A stretch of 64,000 bases of DNA from Mesorhizobium sp. B4-1-3 (GCF_006439355.1 NZ_VFTG01000008.1:124001-188000); one strand, 5' to 3'; numbered from the stretch's first letter, positions 1 to 9,537 are shown. The notes: a model not told the origin generated them from the letters alone. Numbers and translations: made by a program.

Positions 1-1
1 T

Positions 2-997
2 CCCCGGCTCTACTCTTGGTCATGGCTGTTCCTGATGGAATGCACGGCCGAGAAGGCGAGGCGCAACACGCTGCTCAAGCACCGGCTCGCCGTCTATTCG
101 CAATCGGTGCTGCAAGAAGTCGTCGCCGACGAGGCCATCGACTATGATCGCAACGATCGCGGCATCCTCTATTTCTACCGCAGCCAGCAGGCGCTCGACA
201 AAGGCGTCGAGCATATGAAGCTGCTCGAATCCGACGGCCAGTTGATCAAGGTGCTCGACCGCGACGCCATTGTCGCGCTCGATCCGTCGCTGGCCTCGGC
301 GAAGGAAAAGATCGCCGGCGGCATCCATTGCCCGACCGACGAGACCGGCGACCCGGCGAAGTTTACCCGCGCGCTGGCCGCCAAGGTGATCGAGCGCGGC
401 GGCGAGATCCGCACCGGCACGACCATCACCGGCATAGAGACATCGGGAGACGGCGTCGCGCAGGTGCTGACGGACAAGGGGGCGGTCAAGGGCAACGCCT
501 ATGTGCTGGCGCTCGGCTCCTACAGTCCGCTGATTGCGAAGACGATAGGGCTCAGCCTGCCGATCTATCCGATCAAGGGCTATTCGCTGACCATTCCGAT
601 CGGCAACCGGCCCCAGCCGCCGACCATCGCCGCGATCGACGAGCACAATCTGGTCGCCGTCTCGCGCTTTGGCGACCGGCTGCGCGTCACCGCCACAGCC
701 GAGTTCGCCGGCTACAACACCAGCCATAAGCCTGCCGATTTCGCCTTCATGAAGGGCGTGACCGAGGAGCTCTATCCCGAAGGCGCCGATTATGATCGCG
801 CCGAGATGTGGGCGGGTCTCAGGCCGATGACGCCCAACAACCTGCCCGAATTCGGCCGGCGGCGCCTCGGCAATCTCTACCTCAACACCGGGCACGGCCA
901 TATCGGCTGGACCATGTCGCACGGCTCGGCCCGCATCACCGCCGATCTGATCGCCGGCCGCAAGCCGGCGATTTCCATGGATGGACTTTTGAATTGA
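2..997 (+). CDS. D-amino-acid dehydrogenase-like FAD oxidoreductase, 5' end cut off by the window
   Basis: Partial: the frame is open from base 2 and the true start lies upstream, so the Met at base 35 is internal. The 331 visible residues are the middle and C-terminal part of a DadA-type (DAO family) enzyme, which oxidatively deaminates D-amino acids and passes electrons to the respiratory chain. Seen: the segment WAGLRPMTPNNLPEFG and the C-terminal FAD-binding segment LYLNTGHGHIGWTMSHGSA, both typical of DadA-like proteins. The N-terminal Rossmann GxGxxG lies outside the window. The next gene starts 42 bases downstream on the same strand, so the two may share a transcript. Substrate is inferred; a related D-hydroxyproline or sarcosine-type oxidase cannot be excluded. 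Confidence 0.8.
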   Translation, partial: PRLYSWSWLFLMECTAEKARRNTLLKHRLAVYSQSVLQEVVADEAIDYDRNDRGILYFYRSQQALDKGVEHMKLLESDGQLIKVLDRDAIVALDPSLASAKEKIAGGIHCPTDETGDPAKFTRALAAKVIERGGEIRTGTTITGIETSGDGVAQVLTDKGAVKGNAYVLALGSYSPLIAKTIGLSLPIYPIKGYSLTIPIGNRPQPPTIAAIDEHNLVAVSRFGDRLRVTATAEFAGYNTSHKPADFAFMKGVTEELYPEGADYDRAEMWAGLRPMTPNNLPEFGRRRLGNLYLNTGHGHIGWTMSHGSARITADLIAGRKPAISMDGLLN

Positions 998-1039
998 GCG
1001 CATGATCTCGGCTTCGGATCGACCAGGAAAGGGAATGCC

Positions 1040-1861
1040 ATGTCTGTCAGTGCGGCCGCCACCCGCCCTCAATCGCCAGGACCGGTCGATCCCAAGCCAC
1101 TCGATCTGGGCGTGCTGCCGTCGGAGATCGACGGCGGCCTCGCCTCACGCGCGGCGATCGGCCTCGCGATCCTCGCCACCGACCAGACGCTGGAGCATGA
1201 GTTCCGCGCGCTGATCCGCATTCCGGGCGTCGCCTTCTACGAGGCGCGCCTCTTCAACGACAACGACATCACGCCGGACACTTTGCGCGCCATCGGACCG
1301 CGCATCGCGCCGACCGTCGACCTAATCCTGCCCAGCATTCCGCTCGACGTCGTCGGCTTCGGCTGCACCTCGGCCACCATGACTCTCGGCGAGGAGGCCG
1401 TCTTCGCCGAGATCAGGAAGGCGCGGCCGGGCGTCGCCTGCACCACGCCGGTCACCGGCGCCTTGGCCGCCTTCAAGGCATTGGGCGTCAAGGGCATCGG
1501 CCTGCTCACCCCTTACGCGCCCGAGATCAACCAGGGCCTGGTTCGCTATTTCACTGGCCGTGGCCTCGACATATCGGCCGTCGCCACCTTCGACCGCCGC
1601 GACGACCGCGAGGCGGCCCGCATCTCGCTCGCCTCGATCGAGGCGGCGGCCGAGCGCATGGCTGAGGTGCCCGGCGTCGATGCGATCTTCATCTCCTGCA
1701 CCAGCCTGCGCGTCGCCGAAGCCGTGGCGGAGCTGGAGCGGCGCATCGGCATTCCCGTCACCTCCTCCAACCACGCCATGGCCTGGCACTGCCTGCGCCT
1801 TGCCGGCATCGACGACGTCGTGCCGGCGGGTGGGAGGCTGTTTGCGCTGCCTGCTGTTTGA
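1040..1861 (+). CDS. Asp/Glu racemase superfamily enzyme (maleate isomerase / EutA / arylmalonate decarboxylase-like)
   Basis: A 273-residue protein of the Asp/Glu/hydantoin racemase superfamily, whose members use two opposed cysteines on pseudo-symmetric halves for proton transfer. Both are visible: Cys109 in GFGCTSATM and Cys220 in FISCTSLRV. That arrangement fits maleate cis-trans isomerase, arylmalonate decarboxylase and the ectoine-utilisation protein EutA. The start is chosen because AGGAAAGGGA lies just upstream of ATG 1040. It follows a D-amino-acid dehydrogenase-like gene by 42 bases, which suggests a shared role in amino- or dicarboxylic-acid catabolism. None of the other ectoine genes (eutB-E) is visible, so the exact substrate is open. 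Confidence 0.72.
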   Translation: MSVSAAATRPQSPGPVDPKPLDLGVLPSEIDGGLASRAAIGLAILATDQTLEHEFRALIRIPGVAFYEARLFNDNDITPDTLRAIGPRIAPTVDLILPSIPLDVVGFGCTSATMTLGEEAVFAEIRKARPGVACTTPVTGALAAFKALGVKGIGLLTPYAPEINQGLVRYFTGRGLDISAVATFDRRDDREAARISLASIEAAAERMAEVPGVDAIFISCTSLRVAEAVAELERRIGIPVTSSNHAMAWHCLRLAGIDDVVPAGGRLFALPAV

Positions 1862-1930
1862 TCGGCGGGGCGGGCTTTCAGGCTGTCCGCAGAACTGAAA
1901 GCGCATCCAGCATCCAATTGCATAGGGCGA

Positions 1931-2091
1931 TCCCCCGCTCCGTCTCGGCGCTGCGCGCCGGTCCACCCTCTCCCCCATTTCAAGGGGGCGAGAAAACGCC
2001 AATCGCCAAGGCCGCGACCCTTCGCAAGCTTGGGTTCCTCGCCCCCACAAAGTGGGGGAGAGGTGGCCGCGAAGCGGACGGAGAGGGGGCA
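1931..2091. repeat. Rhizobial palindromic intergenic repeat (family B)
   Basis: This fills most of the 340-base gap between 1861 and 2203. Two long imperfect inverted arms, near 1963-1991 and 2039-2066, each contain their own small palindrome (runs of C, a short spacer, then runs of G). The outer flanks also pair partly. The same C/G-run plus ggccgcgaagcgg theme recurs near 14.4, 19.0, 23.0 and 61.5 kb. No coding potential is seen. Confidence 0.7.
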
Positions 2092-2202
2092 GCGCTGCCC
2101 TTTGCGACTAACGCAGATCGTCGCCCGTTAACCGAATCGGAAGGAGATGTTTAACGCTTCGTCTCTATGTCCCCTCCTCGGGGAGGCGCAGACAGAGCGA
2201 GC

Positions 2203-2379
2203 ATGATGAACGACGAAAAGCGAAACGAATGGCGCGCGATCTTTTACGTGCAGGCGCGCGTCGCCATCCTGTTTGTGCCGGTTGTGCTCAGCCTTCTCCT
2301 CATCGGCATCTTCGCCGGCAATGAGCGCAAATCCGTTCCCGATGCCGTCGATCCGACCGTGACGAGCTCGGTGCGCTAA
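2203..2379 (+). CDS. Small single-pass membrane protein, unknown function
   Basis: About 58 residues starting at tandem ATGs (2203 or 2206); a frame-extended start at 2167 would run into less protein-like sequence. It has a charged N-terminus (DEKRNEW), one hydrophobic segment of about 22 residues (AILFVPVVLSLLLIGIFAG) and a short polar tail, so it is predicted to be an inner-membrane protein with one helix. The ribosome-binding site is weak. It stands alone between a repeat and the convergent zinc-finger gene. I do not recognise a family. Confidence 0.45.
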   Translation: MMNDEKRNEWRAIFYVQARVAILFVPVVLSLLLIGIFAGNERKSVPDAVDPTVTSSVR

Positions 2380-2412
2380 ACCGACTCCTGGCTGCCGGCT
2401 CGCACCGTGCCG

Positions 2413-2718
2413 TCAAACAAATTTCGGGATCGGCCCTTTCTGCGGCGTCGTATCGCCTTCGAGGTCGATGAACACCTCGTCGACGAAGCACCAGCCCCAG
2501 CCTTCCGGCGGGTCGTAGCCCTCGATGACCGGATGCTGCGTGGCATGAAAATGCTTTGTCGCGTGGCGGTTGGGCGAGTCGTCGCAGCAGCCGACATGGC
2601 CGCAGGTGCGGCAGAGCCTGAGATGTACCCACCAGGAGCCGCTCTTCAGGCATTCCTCGCAGCCCAGCGCGCTCGGCGTGACCTTTTTGATGTCCTTGGT
2701 GTGCCTGCATTCATCCAT
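2413..2718 (-). CDS. UBP-type zinc-finger domain protein
   Basis: A 101-residue protein that is almost entirely one ZnF-UBP domain. Cys/His ligands occur in order: CRHTKD near the N-terminus, CEEC, then CRTCGHVGCCD, followed by HATKHFHATQH and a tryptophan- and aspartate-rich tail. In eukaryotes this fold binds the free C-terminus of ubiquitin; its bacterial role is not established. ATG 2718 overlaps the TGA of the upstream reductase-like gene in a TGATG junction, so the two are translationally coupled. A GTG one codon earlier (2721) is the alternative start. The pairing with a cNMP/thioredoxin-reductase fusion suggests a redox or sensing partner (inference). Confidence 0.85.
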   Translation of the reverse strand: MDECRHTKDIKKVTPSALGCEECLKSGSWWVHLRLCRTCGHVGCCDDSPNRHATKHFHATQHPVIEGYDPPEGWGWCFVDEVFIDLEGDTTPQKGPIPKFV

Positions 2719-4393
2719 CACGCTCTCCTCGCCGGTTCAGCATTTTGCGCCAGATAGGCATGCAATGCCGCGACCACCTGCGCGCCCTCGCCGACGGCGG
2801 CCGCGACACGCTTGGTCGAGCCGCAGCGCACGTCGCCGATGGCGAACACGCCGCCGCGGCTCGTCTCCATCAGGCCATGGCCTGGCGCCACGTCCGGCCC
2901 GGTGCGCACGAAACGCTTGGCGTCCAGCGCCACGTTCCAATTCGCCAGCCAGTCTGTGTTCGGATCGGCGCCGATGAACAGGAAGAGGTGGCGGATGGCG
3001 CGCGTCGTCTCCTCGCCGGTCACTCGGTTGCGCCAGCGCAGCCCTTCCAGATTGCCTTGGCTGCCCTCCAGCGCCGCGACCTCGGTCTCCGTCAGCACTT
3101 CGATGTTCGGCTGCGCCGCGATGCGCTCGACCAGATAGCGCGACATGGTGGCGTCGAGGCCGTCGCGGCGCGCCAGCAGCGTCACCTTCTTCACCTGGCT
3201 CGCCAGATAGACGGCCGCCTGTCCGGCCGAGTTGCCGGCGCCGACCAGCGCCGCCTCCTGACCCCGGCAAAGCCTGGCCTCGATCGGCGAGGCCCAGTAA
3301 TGCACCGAGGTGCCCTCGAACTGCGCGAGGTTCGCGATGTCGAGGCGGCGGTAGCGCGCGCCGCTGGCGATCACCACCGCGCGTGAGCGCACGCTCTCGC
3401 CGTCGCCGATGGCAAGCTGGTAGCGGGCGCCGTCGCCGGCATCGTCGAGCAGCCTCGCCTCGTCGGGGATCACCATCTCGACGCCGAATTTCTGCGCCTG
3501 GTTATAGGCGCGCGCGCCATCAGCGCCATGCCGGTGATCCCGGTCGGGAATCCGAGATAGTTCTCGATGCGGGCCGAAGCGCCCGCCTGCCCGCCGAAAG
3601 CGCGGCAGTCGAGCACGATGGTCGACAGCCCTTCGGAAGCGGCATAGACCGCTGCCGCCAGCCCCGCCGGCCCGGCGCCGACGATCGCCACGTCGTAGAC
3701 TTTTTCGGCATCGATCGGCCGCAGCAGGCCGGTACAGCGGGCAAGCTCGGTCTCGCCGGGATTATGCATCAGCTTGCCGTTGGGGCAGAGCACGATCGGC
3801 AGATGATGCGGGTCGACATGGAACCGCTCGATCAGCGTTTTCGCGCAAGGGTCGGTGTCGGAATCGAGCGCGCGATGGGGAAGCCCGCTGCGGCGCAGAA
3901 AGCTTTCGAGCCGCAGCACGTCGCCATTGCCCCGAGGGCCGATGACGACCGGCCCGCTGGCGCCGCTTTCGAGCAGGCCGACCCGGCGCAGGATCAGCGC
4001 CCGCATGACGCGCTCGCCGAGATTAGCCTCCTGCACCATTAGGTCGCGCAGCCGCTGCGAGGGGATGACGATCGCCTCGACCGGCCCGTTCGCCTCGGCA
4101 TTGACCAGCGACGGCCGGTTCGACAACTGCGCCAGCTCGCCGACGAAATTGCCGGGGCCATAGGTGATGATCGGCTCAGGCCGGCCGATCCCGCCGGCCT
4201 GGGTGATGTCGACCTTGCCCGACAGGATGAGGATCACGCCTGGCGACACCGTGCCGGCCGTCACGATGTGATCGCCGGCGGCATAGGCTCTGCGCACGCC
4301 GAAGCGGCGCATACGCTCGATGTCCGCGTCGGCGAGCACGGGAAACATCTGGTCGCGCCGCGCGGCGATGGTCGGGCTGACGGAAGGGGCCAT
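2718..4393 (-). pseudogene. Cyclic-nucleotide-binding / thioredoxin-reductase-like fusion, frameshifted at a GC repeat
   Basis: The intact product would be about 558 residues: a Crp-type cNMP-binding domain (roughly 10-130), a glutaredoxin/thioredoxin-like stretch (roughly 145-225), then an FAD/NAD reductase domain opening with VAIVGAGPAGLAAAVYAA. The reading frame breaks near 3508-3517, a run of five GC units. Removing two bases restores ARAYNQAQKFG, as expected in thioredoxin-reductase-like proteins, and joins on to the second frame, which holds the NAD motif GAGNSAGQAAVYL and the terminal GDVR FAD segment. The usual CxxC redox pair is absent from the NAD domain. Start ATG 4393 is preferred because upstream in-frame sequence runs through a terminator and a tRNA. 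Mutation, slippage or assembly error cannot be separated here. Confidence 0.85.
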
Positions 4394-4469
4394 GGGGCGG
4401 ACCGTAGCGCCCGGCGCGGCGGGTTTGAAGCGGTTTGTTGGGAGGCTGGCCGGAAGGGGAGGTTGGCTC

Positions 4470-4500
4470 AAAAAGAAAGCCCGGACGAACCGGGCTTCTT
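4470..4500 (-). terminator. Rho-independent terminator downstream of tRNA-Leu
   Basis: An eight-base-pair stem (AAGCCCGG / CCGGGCTT, 4477-4484 with 4490-4497) and a five-base loop are followed, reading leftward, by TTCTTTTTG. It lies 40 bases beyond the tRNA 3' end and is oriented to end its transcript. Confidence 0.8.
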
Positions 4501-4540
4501 CTTTGCGTCCTGGAACCTCGAAACGTTCCGAACGGGAATT

Positions 4541-4625
4541 TGGTGCCCAGAAGAGGACTCGAACCTCCACTCCTTGCGGAACACGGACCTGAACCGTGCG
4601 CGTCTACCAATTCCGCCATCTGGGC
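4541..4625 (-). tRNA. tRNA-Leu, anticodon CAG
   Basis: A class II tRNA of 85 nucleotides with encoded CCA. The acceptor stem GCCCAGA pairs with TCTGGGC. The anticodon arm CACGG-TTCAGGT-CCGTG places CAG at the anticodon, reading CUG codons. A long variable arm and the T-arm GGTTCGAGTCC are present. A terminator follows about 40 bases downstream. No integrase gene or duplicated tRNA 3' end is seen nearby, so it has not visibly served as an integration site. Confidence 0.97.
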
Positions 4626-4756
4626 TGGTGGGCGCTCTAGTAAGCGGGCAAACGGTATGTGTCAACGCGCTTTTTTCGTCGGCGCTGGCGCTGGACAGGC
4701 AGGGCTCCGGTTCTGGCTTTGAGCCCTGTCGAGTTAATCGCCGAAGCTGGCGCCGC

Positions 4757-4804
4757 CCCTCATCCGCCTGCCGGCACCTTCTCCCCGTGAACGGGGAGAA
4801 GGAA
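4757..4804. repeat. Short palindromic repeat after gpmA (family B fragment)
   Basis: A ten-base-pair perfect stem (CCTTCTCCCC with GGGGAGAAGG, 4777-4802, loop GTGAAC) preceded by cctcatccgcctgccgg. It lies at the 3' end of gpmA. There is no T run, so it is called a repeat or RNA 3'-end stabiliser rather than a factor-independent terminator. Confidence 0.6.
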
Positions 4805-4806
4805 GC

Positions 4807-5427
4807 TTACCCCTCCAGCACTTCTTTCTTGGCCACAGTGGAATCGGCGTTGAGTTTGTAGATGATCGGCACGCCGGTGCCGAGCTCGAGCTTGACGATC
4901 TCCTCGCCGCTCTTGCCGTCCAGCGCCATGATCAGCGCGCGCAGCGAATTGCCGTGCGCGGCGACCAGCACCGTCTCGCCGCGCAGCACATGCGGCTGCA
5001 CCTCGTGCAGGTAATAGGGCCACACACGCGCGCCGGTGTCCTTGAGGCTTTCGCCGCCGGGCGGCGCGATGTCGTAGGAGCGGCGCCAGATATGCACCTG
5101 CTCCTCGCCCCATTTCTTGCGCGCATCGTCCTTGTTGAGGCCGGAGAGGTCGCCATAGTCGCGCTCGTTGAGCGCCTGGTCGCGGATCGTCTTCAGCTCG
5201 CTCTGGCCGACCACGTCGAGGATGTGCTGGCAGGTCTTCTGCGCCCGCTTCAGGGCGGAGGTGTAGGCGATGTCGAATTTCAGGCCGCGCGCCTTGAGCT
5301 TTTCGCCGGCCGCCAGCGCTTCCGCCGTGCCCTGCTCGGTCAGGTCGACGTCGCGCCAGCCGGTGAACAGGTTCTTCAGGTTCCATTCGCTCTGGCCGTG
5401 GCGCACGAGCACGAGAGTTCCCGACAT
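4807..5427 (-). CDS. gpmA: 2,3-bisphosphoglycerate-dependent phosphoglycerate mutase
   Basis: A cytoplasmic glycolytic and gluconeogenic enzyme that interconverts 3- and 2-phosphoglycerate through a phosphohistidine. Visible: the RHG motif ([12 protein letters not shown]) with catalytic His10, Arg61, Glu88 in [10 protein letters not shown], and the second histidine His158 in VAAHGNS. At 206 residues it matches the short alphaproteobacterial form rather than the roughly 250-residue enterobacterial one. Start ATG 5427 is preceded by AGAGGAG at good spacing. It lies 79 bases downstream of dapB on the same strand and probably shares its transcript; that gap holds a fragment of a repeat. Confidence 0.96.
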   Translation of the reverse strand: MSGTLVLVRHGQSEWNLKNLFTGWRDVDLTEQGTAEALAAGEKLKARGLKFDIAYTSALKRAQKTCQHILDVVGQSELKTIRDQALNERDYGDLSGLNKDDARKKWGEEQVHIWRRSYDIAPPGGESLKDTGARVWPYYLHEVQPHVLRGETVLVAAHGNSLRALIMALDGKSGEEIVKLELGTGVPIIYKLNADSTVAKKEVLEG

Positions 5428-5444
5428 GTCAGCTCCTCTGGGGT

Positions 5445-5492
5445 TTTGGCAGTTCCAGCGATTTCCCGTCCGGAATTGCGTAAGAAGGAAAT
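5445..5492. repeat. Fragment of repeat family A
   Basis: The gpmA-dapB gap carries a degenerate copy of the GGAATTGCGT palindromic repeat seen in full near 9.5 and 34.3 kb (gttccag, spacer, cccgtccggaattgcgtaa). Only the first half of the element is present. Confidence 0.5.
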
Positions 5493-5506
5493 ACTTCAGG
5501 CTTGTG

Positions 5507-6328
5507 TCAGCTCAGGCCAAGCACATCCCGCATGGAATAGAGGCCCGGCTTCTTGCCGCGGGCCCAAAGCGCGGCCTTCACCGCGCCGCGGGCGAAGATC
5601 GCCCGGTCCTCGGCATGGTGGGAGAGCGTGATGCGCTCGCCGGTGCCGGCAAGGATCACGCTGTGGTCGCCGACCACCGAGCCGCCGCGCAGCGTCGCGA
5701 AGCCGATTGAGCCCGCCTTGCGCACGCCGGTATGGCCGTCGCGCACCCGCACGCTGTTGTCGGCAAGATCGATGCCGCGCCCCTTGGCCGCCGCCTCGCC
5801 GAGCAGCAGCGCCGTGCCGGACGGCGCGTCGACCTTGTGGCGGTGATGCATCTCCAGGATCTCAATGTCGAAATCGTCCGCGCCGAGCGCCTTCGCGGCC
5901 TGCTCGACTAGCACCGCCAGAAGGTTGACGCCGAGGCTCATATTGCCGGATTTGACGATCGTGGCATGCCGCGCGGCGGCGGCGATCTTCGCGTCATCGT
6001 CGGCCGAGCAGCCGGTGGTGCCGATGACATGAACGATGCGCGCCTGCGCGGCATAGCCGGCGAATTCGACGCTTGCGGCCGGCGCGGTGAAATCGAGCAC
6101 GCCGTCGGCCTTGGCGAAGGCCGGCAGCGGATCGTCGACGATCGGCACGTTGACGGTGCCGATACCGGCAAGCTCGCCGGCATCCTTGCCGAGATAGGGG
6201 GAGTCCGGCCGCTCGATCGCGGCGGCGACGCGCGCGCCGGGCATCGTATGGATGGCGCGGATCAGCGTCTGGCCCATGCGGCCGGCGGCGCCCACCACCA
6301 CCAGGCCCATATCGCCGGCTTCACTCAT
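5507..6328 (-). CDS. dapB: 4-hydroxy-tetrahydrodipicolinate reductase
   Basis: Catalyses the NAD(P)H-dependent reduction in lysine and meso-diaminopimelate synthesis, feeding peptidoglycan. At 273 residues it has normal length. Visible: the nucleotide-binding loop GAAGRMGQ (13-20), GTTG (103-106), and the catalytic and substrate motif [16 protein letters not shown] with His161, His162 and Lys165. Its ATG overlaps the TGA of the upstream ABC exporter gene (ATGA, 6325-6328), which indicates translational coupling; gpmA follows. The coupling of lysine synthesis to an exporter is probably organisational. Confidence 0.97.
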   Translation of the reverse strand: MSEAGDMGLVVVGAAGRMGQTLIRAIHTMPGARVAAAIERPDSPYLGKDAGELAGIGTVNVPIVDDPLPAFAKADGVLDFTAPAASVEFAGYAAQARIVHVIGTTGCSADDDAKIAAAARHATIVKSGNMSLGVNLLAVLVEQAAKALGADDFDIEILEMHHRHKVDAPSGTALLLGEAAAKGRGIDLADNSVRVRDGHTGVRKAGSIGFATLRGGSVVGDHSVILAGTGERITLSHHAEDRAIFARGAVKAALWARGKKPGLYSMRDVLGLS

Positions 6329-8196
6329 GCGCTTCTCCCGATGGTCTTCTTGGCGCGGCTGCGCGGCGCCGGAGTTTGGGCCGAAGTCTGGCTTGCCTTG
6401 ACGTCGTCGACAAGCCCCAGGCCCTTCTTGCCCTGGATCCGGTGGAAGCGGGCATAGACGCTGTTCGGGTCGGCCATCAGCGTGGCATGCGTGCCTTCCT
6501 CGACCAGCCGCCCCTCTTCCAGCACGATGATGTGGTCGGCATTGACCACCGTCGACAGTCGGTGCGCGATGACGATGGTCGTGCGCCCCTCCATCACATG
6601 GGTGAGCGCTTCCTGGACGCGCGCCTCCGCCTCGTTGTCGAGCGCCGAGGTCGCCTCGTCGAGCAGGAGGATCGGCGCCTGGCGAACGATGGCGCGCGCG
6701 ATCGACACGCGCTGGCGCTGGCCGCCAGAAAGGGTCGAGCCGCCTTCGCCGACCGGCGTGTCGTAGCCTTGCGGCTGCTGGCGGATGAACTCGTCGGCGG
6801 CGGCGAGTTTCGCCGCCTGCTCGATCTCGGCATCGGTGGCCGAGAGCCGGCCATAGCGGATGTTGTCGCGGATCGTGCCTTCGAAGAGATAGGGCGCCTG
6901 CGAGACATAGGCGATCGACTGGCGCAGCGAGCGCTTGGTCACCTTCGAGATGTCCTGGCCGTCGACCTCGATCGAGCCCTTGTCGACGTCGTAGAAGCGC
7001 TGCAGCAGCGCCACCAGCGTCGACTTGCCGGCGCCCGAGGCGCCGACGATCGCCGTCACCTTGCCGGCGGCGGCGGTGAAGTTCATATCCCGCAGCACCG
7101 GCATGTCGGCGCTGTAGCCGAAGGTCACATTGTTGAAGCGCACCTCGCCCGTGGTGATTTTCGCCTCGACCGCGTCGGGGGCATCCCCCTGCCTCGGCTC
7201 GAGGTCGAGCAGCTCGTAGATCATGCGCGCATTGACCAGCGCGCGTTCCATCGTCACCTGCATGCGCGCTAGGCGCCGCGCCGGATCATAGGCCAGGATT
7301 AGCGCGGTGATGAAGGAAAACACCGCCCCAGGCGGTTGGCCGAGATACAATGCCCGATAGCCGGAATAAGCGATGACGGCGGTAACGGCGAGACCGGCCA
7401 GCATGTCGGAAATCGGCGACAGCCGCTCGGAGACGCGGGCGATCTTGTTGCTGCGCTGCTCGGCCGTATCGGCCATGATGCCGATGCGGCGGGCCAGCTC
7501 GTCCTCCATGGTGAAGGCCTTGACGATGGCGATGCCTTGAACTGCCTCCTGCACCGAGCCGCTCAGCCGCGAGTTGATCAGCACCGATTCGCGGTTGATC
7601 TTGCGCACCCGGCGGGTGATGTAGACGACGGCCCAGATCAGCGGCGGTCCGATCAGAAGCGAGCTTAGCGACAACACCGGATCCTGGTAGACCATCAGGC
7701 AGACTAGGCCGATCAGCGTCACCGCGTCGCGGGTGATCGAAATCAAGGTCAGCGACAGCAGGTCGCGAATGCCGCCGACATTCTCGTCCAGCTGCGCCGC
7801 CAGTCGCCCGGAACGCGTGTCGTTGAAGAAATTGACGCCGAGCTTCATCAGTTGGTCGAAACAGCGTTTCTGGTACCGGGCGACGAGATTGTTGCCGATC
7901 GTGGCTAACATCACCGCCTGGCCGTAACCGGCAAAGCCGCGCACGAGGAACGCGCCCATGAAGCCGGCGCAAATCCACCAGACGGCGCCGCTGCTCCGTT
8001 CGTAGAAGATTTGATTGACCATCGGCGCCATGACCCAGGCCGAGAAGGCGGTCGCGCCCGAAACCAGCAGCGAGCAGACGATGACGACCGCGTAGGACCA
8101 GCGATGGTCATAGCCGTTTTCTGCGACGATGCGGCGCAGCACCGCGGTGACCTCGCCCGGTCGGGTCTTGTGCTTGTCTGGATTTTGAAGTGTCAA
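6325..8196 (-). CDS. MsbA-like ABC exporter, fused permease and ATPase half-transporter
   Basis: A 623-residue type IV (ABCB/MsbA-like) exporter that would function as a homodimer in the inner membrane. The N-terminal half holds about six hydrophobic helices (roughly residues 35-340). The ATPase half shows Walker [10 protein letters not shown] near 380, the signature [14 protein letters not shown] and Walker [13 protein letters not shown]. The C-terminal tail is basic ([12 protein letters not shown]). Such proteins flip lipids, glycans or drugs; the substrate cannot be read from the sequence. It ends in an ATGA overlap with dapB. glk starts 118 bases upstream on the same strand, so a four-gene leftward unit glk-exporter-dapB-gpmA is plausible. 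Confidence 0.88.
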   Translation of the reverse strand: MTLQNPDKHKTRPGEVTAVLRRIVAENGYDHRWSYAVVIVCSLLVSGATAFSAWVMAPMVNQIFYERSSGAVWWICAGFMGAFLVRGFAGYGQAVMLATIGNNLVARYQKRCFDQLMKLGVNFFNDTRSGRLAAQLDENVGGIRDLLSLTLISITRDAVTLIGLVCLMVYQDPVLSLSSLLIGPPLIWAVVYITRRVRKINRESVLINSRLSGSVQEAVQGIAIVKAFTMEDELARRIGIMADTAEQRSNKIARVSERLSPISDMLAGLAVTAVIAYSGYRALYLGQPPGAVFSFITALILAYDPARRLARMQVTMERALVNARMIYELLDLEPRQGDAPDAVEAKITTGEVRFNNVTFGYSADMPVLRDMNFTAAAGKVTAIVGASGAGKSTLVALLQRFYDVDKGSIEVDGQDISKVTKRSLRQSIAYVSQAPYLFEGTIRDNIRYGRLSATDAEIEQAAKLAAADEFIRQQPQGYDTPVGEGGSTLSGGQRQRVSIARAIVRQAPILLLDEATSALDNEAEARVQEALTHVMEGRTTIVIAHRLSTVVNADHIIVLEEGRLVEEGTHATLMADPNSVYARFHRIQGKKGLGLVDDVKASQTSAQTPAPRSRAKKTIGRSA

Positions 8197-8314
8197 ATCG
8201 GAAGCGCTTCGTGGGTTCTCGTCATATGGCCAACCCTCTTAACGCCCCGGCTACGGCTTGCCTATGGCGAAACTTCGTCGCGGCGGCCAATCGCCGTTGC
8301 GAACCCGGGCGCGC

Positions 8315-9334
8315 TCAGGCCCGCCAGTGCCGCCCTGCCGTGTTGACGCCGAACAGCGACGGCGTCCTGGCATAGGCCGCGAGCCCGAGCAGCGCCGCCA
8401 GCGGATGGGTGATGACATAGACCGGCATTTCGCGCATCAGCGCGCTGTGCGGCGCCTTGTCCTCGAAGGCAGCCCGGAAATTGCCTTCCTTCAGCGCCGG
8501 CAGGATCTTTTGCGCGATGCCGCCGGTGAGGAACACGCCGCCGCGGCCCATGAACACCAGCGCGAGATCGCCGGCGGTGCGGCCGAGGCAGGTGACGAAC
8601 AGCTCCAGCGCCTCTTCGGCCACCGCGTCGGTTTTGGCGAGCGCGGCGCCGGTGATCTCGGCCGGCGTCGTTAAGGGCGTCGGCTTGCCGTCTGTCCTCG
8701 CCACGGCGCGGTAGACGTTGACCAGCCCGCGTCCGCACAGGATCTGCTCGCCGGAGATGCGGCCTTCGAGCTTGCCGATATGCGGGAACACCTCGAAGTC
8801 GCGCGGCGTGCGCGGGCCGATATCCATATGCCCGCCCTCGCCCGGCACCGGGATCCAGTGGTTGAGCGCATAGATCAGACCGGCGACGCCGAGGCCCGTG
8901 CCGGGGCCGAGCACGACGCGGCTCGCATTGGGCTCCGGCGCGCCGCCGCCGATCTTTTCCATATGCTCTTCGCCGAGCGCCACCACAGCCAGCGCCTGCG
9001 CCTCGAAATCATTGAGCACCACGACCTCGCCCAAGCCCAGATTGGCGAGCATCTGCCGCGGCTTCACGACCCAGGGGCAGTTGGTGAGGGGGATCTCGTC
9101 GCCGTCGACCGGCCCGGCGATCGCCAGCACCGCCGAATTCGGCTGAATCGACGAGCGGTCGAGCACAGCCGCCTGGATAGCCTCGTCGATGGTCTTGAAG
9201 TTGGCCGTCTGGACGATCTGCGGCTCGGTCGCCTCCGAATTGGCGTCGAGCACGATCGAGAAGCGCGCATTGGTGCCGCCAATGTCGCCGATCAGGACCG
9301 GAAACCGCAGCCCCTTCTCGTCTTCGCCTGCCAT
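8315..9334 (-). CDS. glk: Glucokinase
   Basis: Phosphorylates glucose with ATP, giving glucose 6-phosphate in the cytoplasm. At 339 residues it belongs to the bacterial Glk family. Visible: the phosphate loop [10 protein letters not shown] (16-25), the catalytic aspartate Asp109 in [11 protein letters not shown], the ATP-binding LGPGTGLG, and [11 protein letters not shown] with the sugar-contacting glutamate and histidine. I chose ATG 9334 (MAGEDEKG); an in-frame start 14 codons earlier adds a basic, unalignable extension. It may head the leftward unit with the exporter, dapB and gpmA. Confidence 0.93.
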   Translation of the reverse strand: MAGEDEKGLRFPVLIGDIGGTNARFSIVLDANSEATEPQIVQTANFKTIDEAIQAAVLDRSSIQPNSAVLAIAGPVDGDEIPLTNCPWVVKPRQMLANLGLGEVVVLNDFEAQALAVVALGEEHMEKIGGGAPEPNASRVVLGPGTGLGVAGLIYALNHWIPVPGEGGHMDIGPRTPRDFEVFPHIGKLEGRISGEQILCGRGLVNVYRAVARTDGKPTPLTTPAEITGAALAKTDAVAEEALELFVTCLGRTAGDLALVFMGRGGVFLTGGIAQKILPALKEGNFRAAFEDKAPHSALMREMPVYVITHPLAALLGLAAYARTPSLFGVNTAGRHWRA

Positions 9335-9437
9335 GCTCTTGATCGTCCTCGTTGCGGCGCCACTGCGGCGTTTCAATCGCCCATTTCAATCGATTGACTA
9401 GCGCATGACCCCGCAAAGGGGAAGCCCGCTTGCGCCT

Positions 9438-9537
9438 TAGAGCAATTCCCGGAAAAGCGTGAGCGGTTTTCTATTTGGAATTGCGTCAAAGCAAACAGAT
9501 GGGCGTTTCGCCGTTTCCGAAACGGTGAAACGCCCTA
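9438..9537. repeat. Full copy of repeat family A; terminator-like hairpin after mepA
   Basis: Two-part element. The first half is an imperfect palindrome (agcaattcccgg, spacer, ggaattgcgt). The second is a long hairpin at 9501-9535 in which GGGCGTTTC-CCGTTTC pairs with its complement. Read leftward the hairpin is followed by a T-rich stretch. It is about 85 percent like the copy at 34238-34343. The last base of its stem lies inside the mepA stop codon, so the element provides that stop and probably its terminator. Confidence 0.7.

Noticed and set aside
1931..2091. CRISPR-like array
   Set aside because: The repeats are inverted rather than direct, with only two arms and no regular spacers; no cas gene is present.
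4394..4570. N-terminal extension of the cNMP/reductase fusion
   Set aside because: The frame passes through a terminator and most of tRNA-Leu; ATG 4393 begins the recognisable protein.
4541..4625. tRNA-Leu as an attachment site for an integrated element
   Set aside because: No integrase gene, no second copy of the tRNA 3' end and no composition shift was seen nearby.
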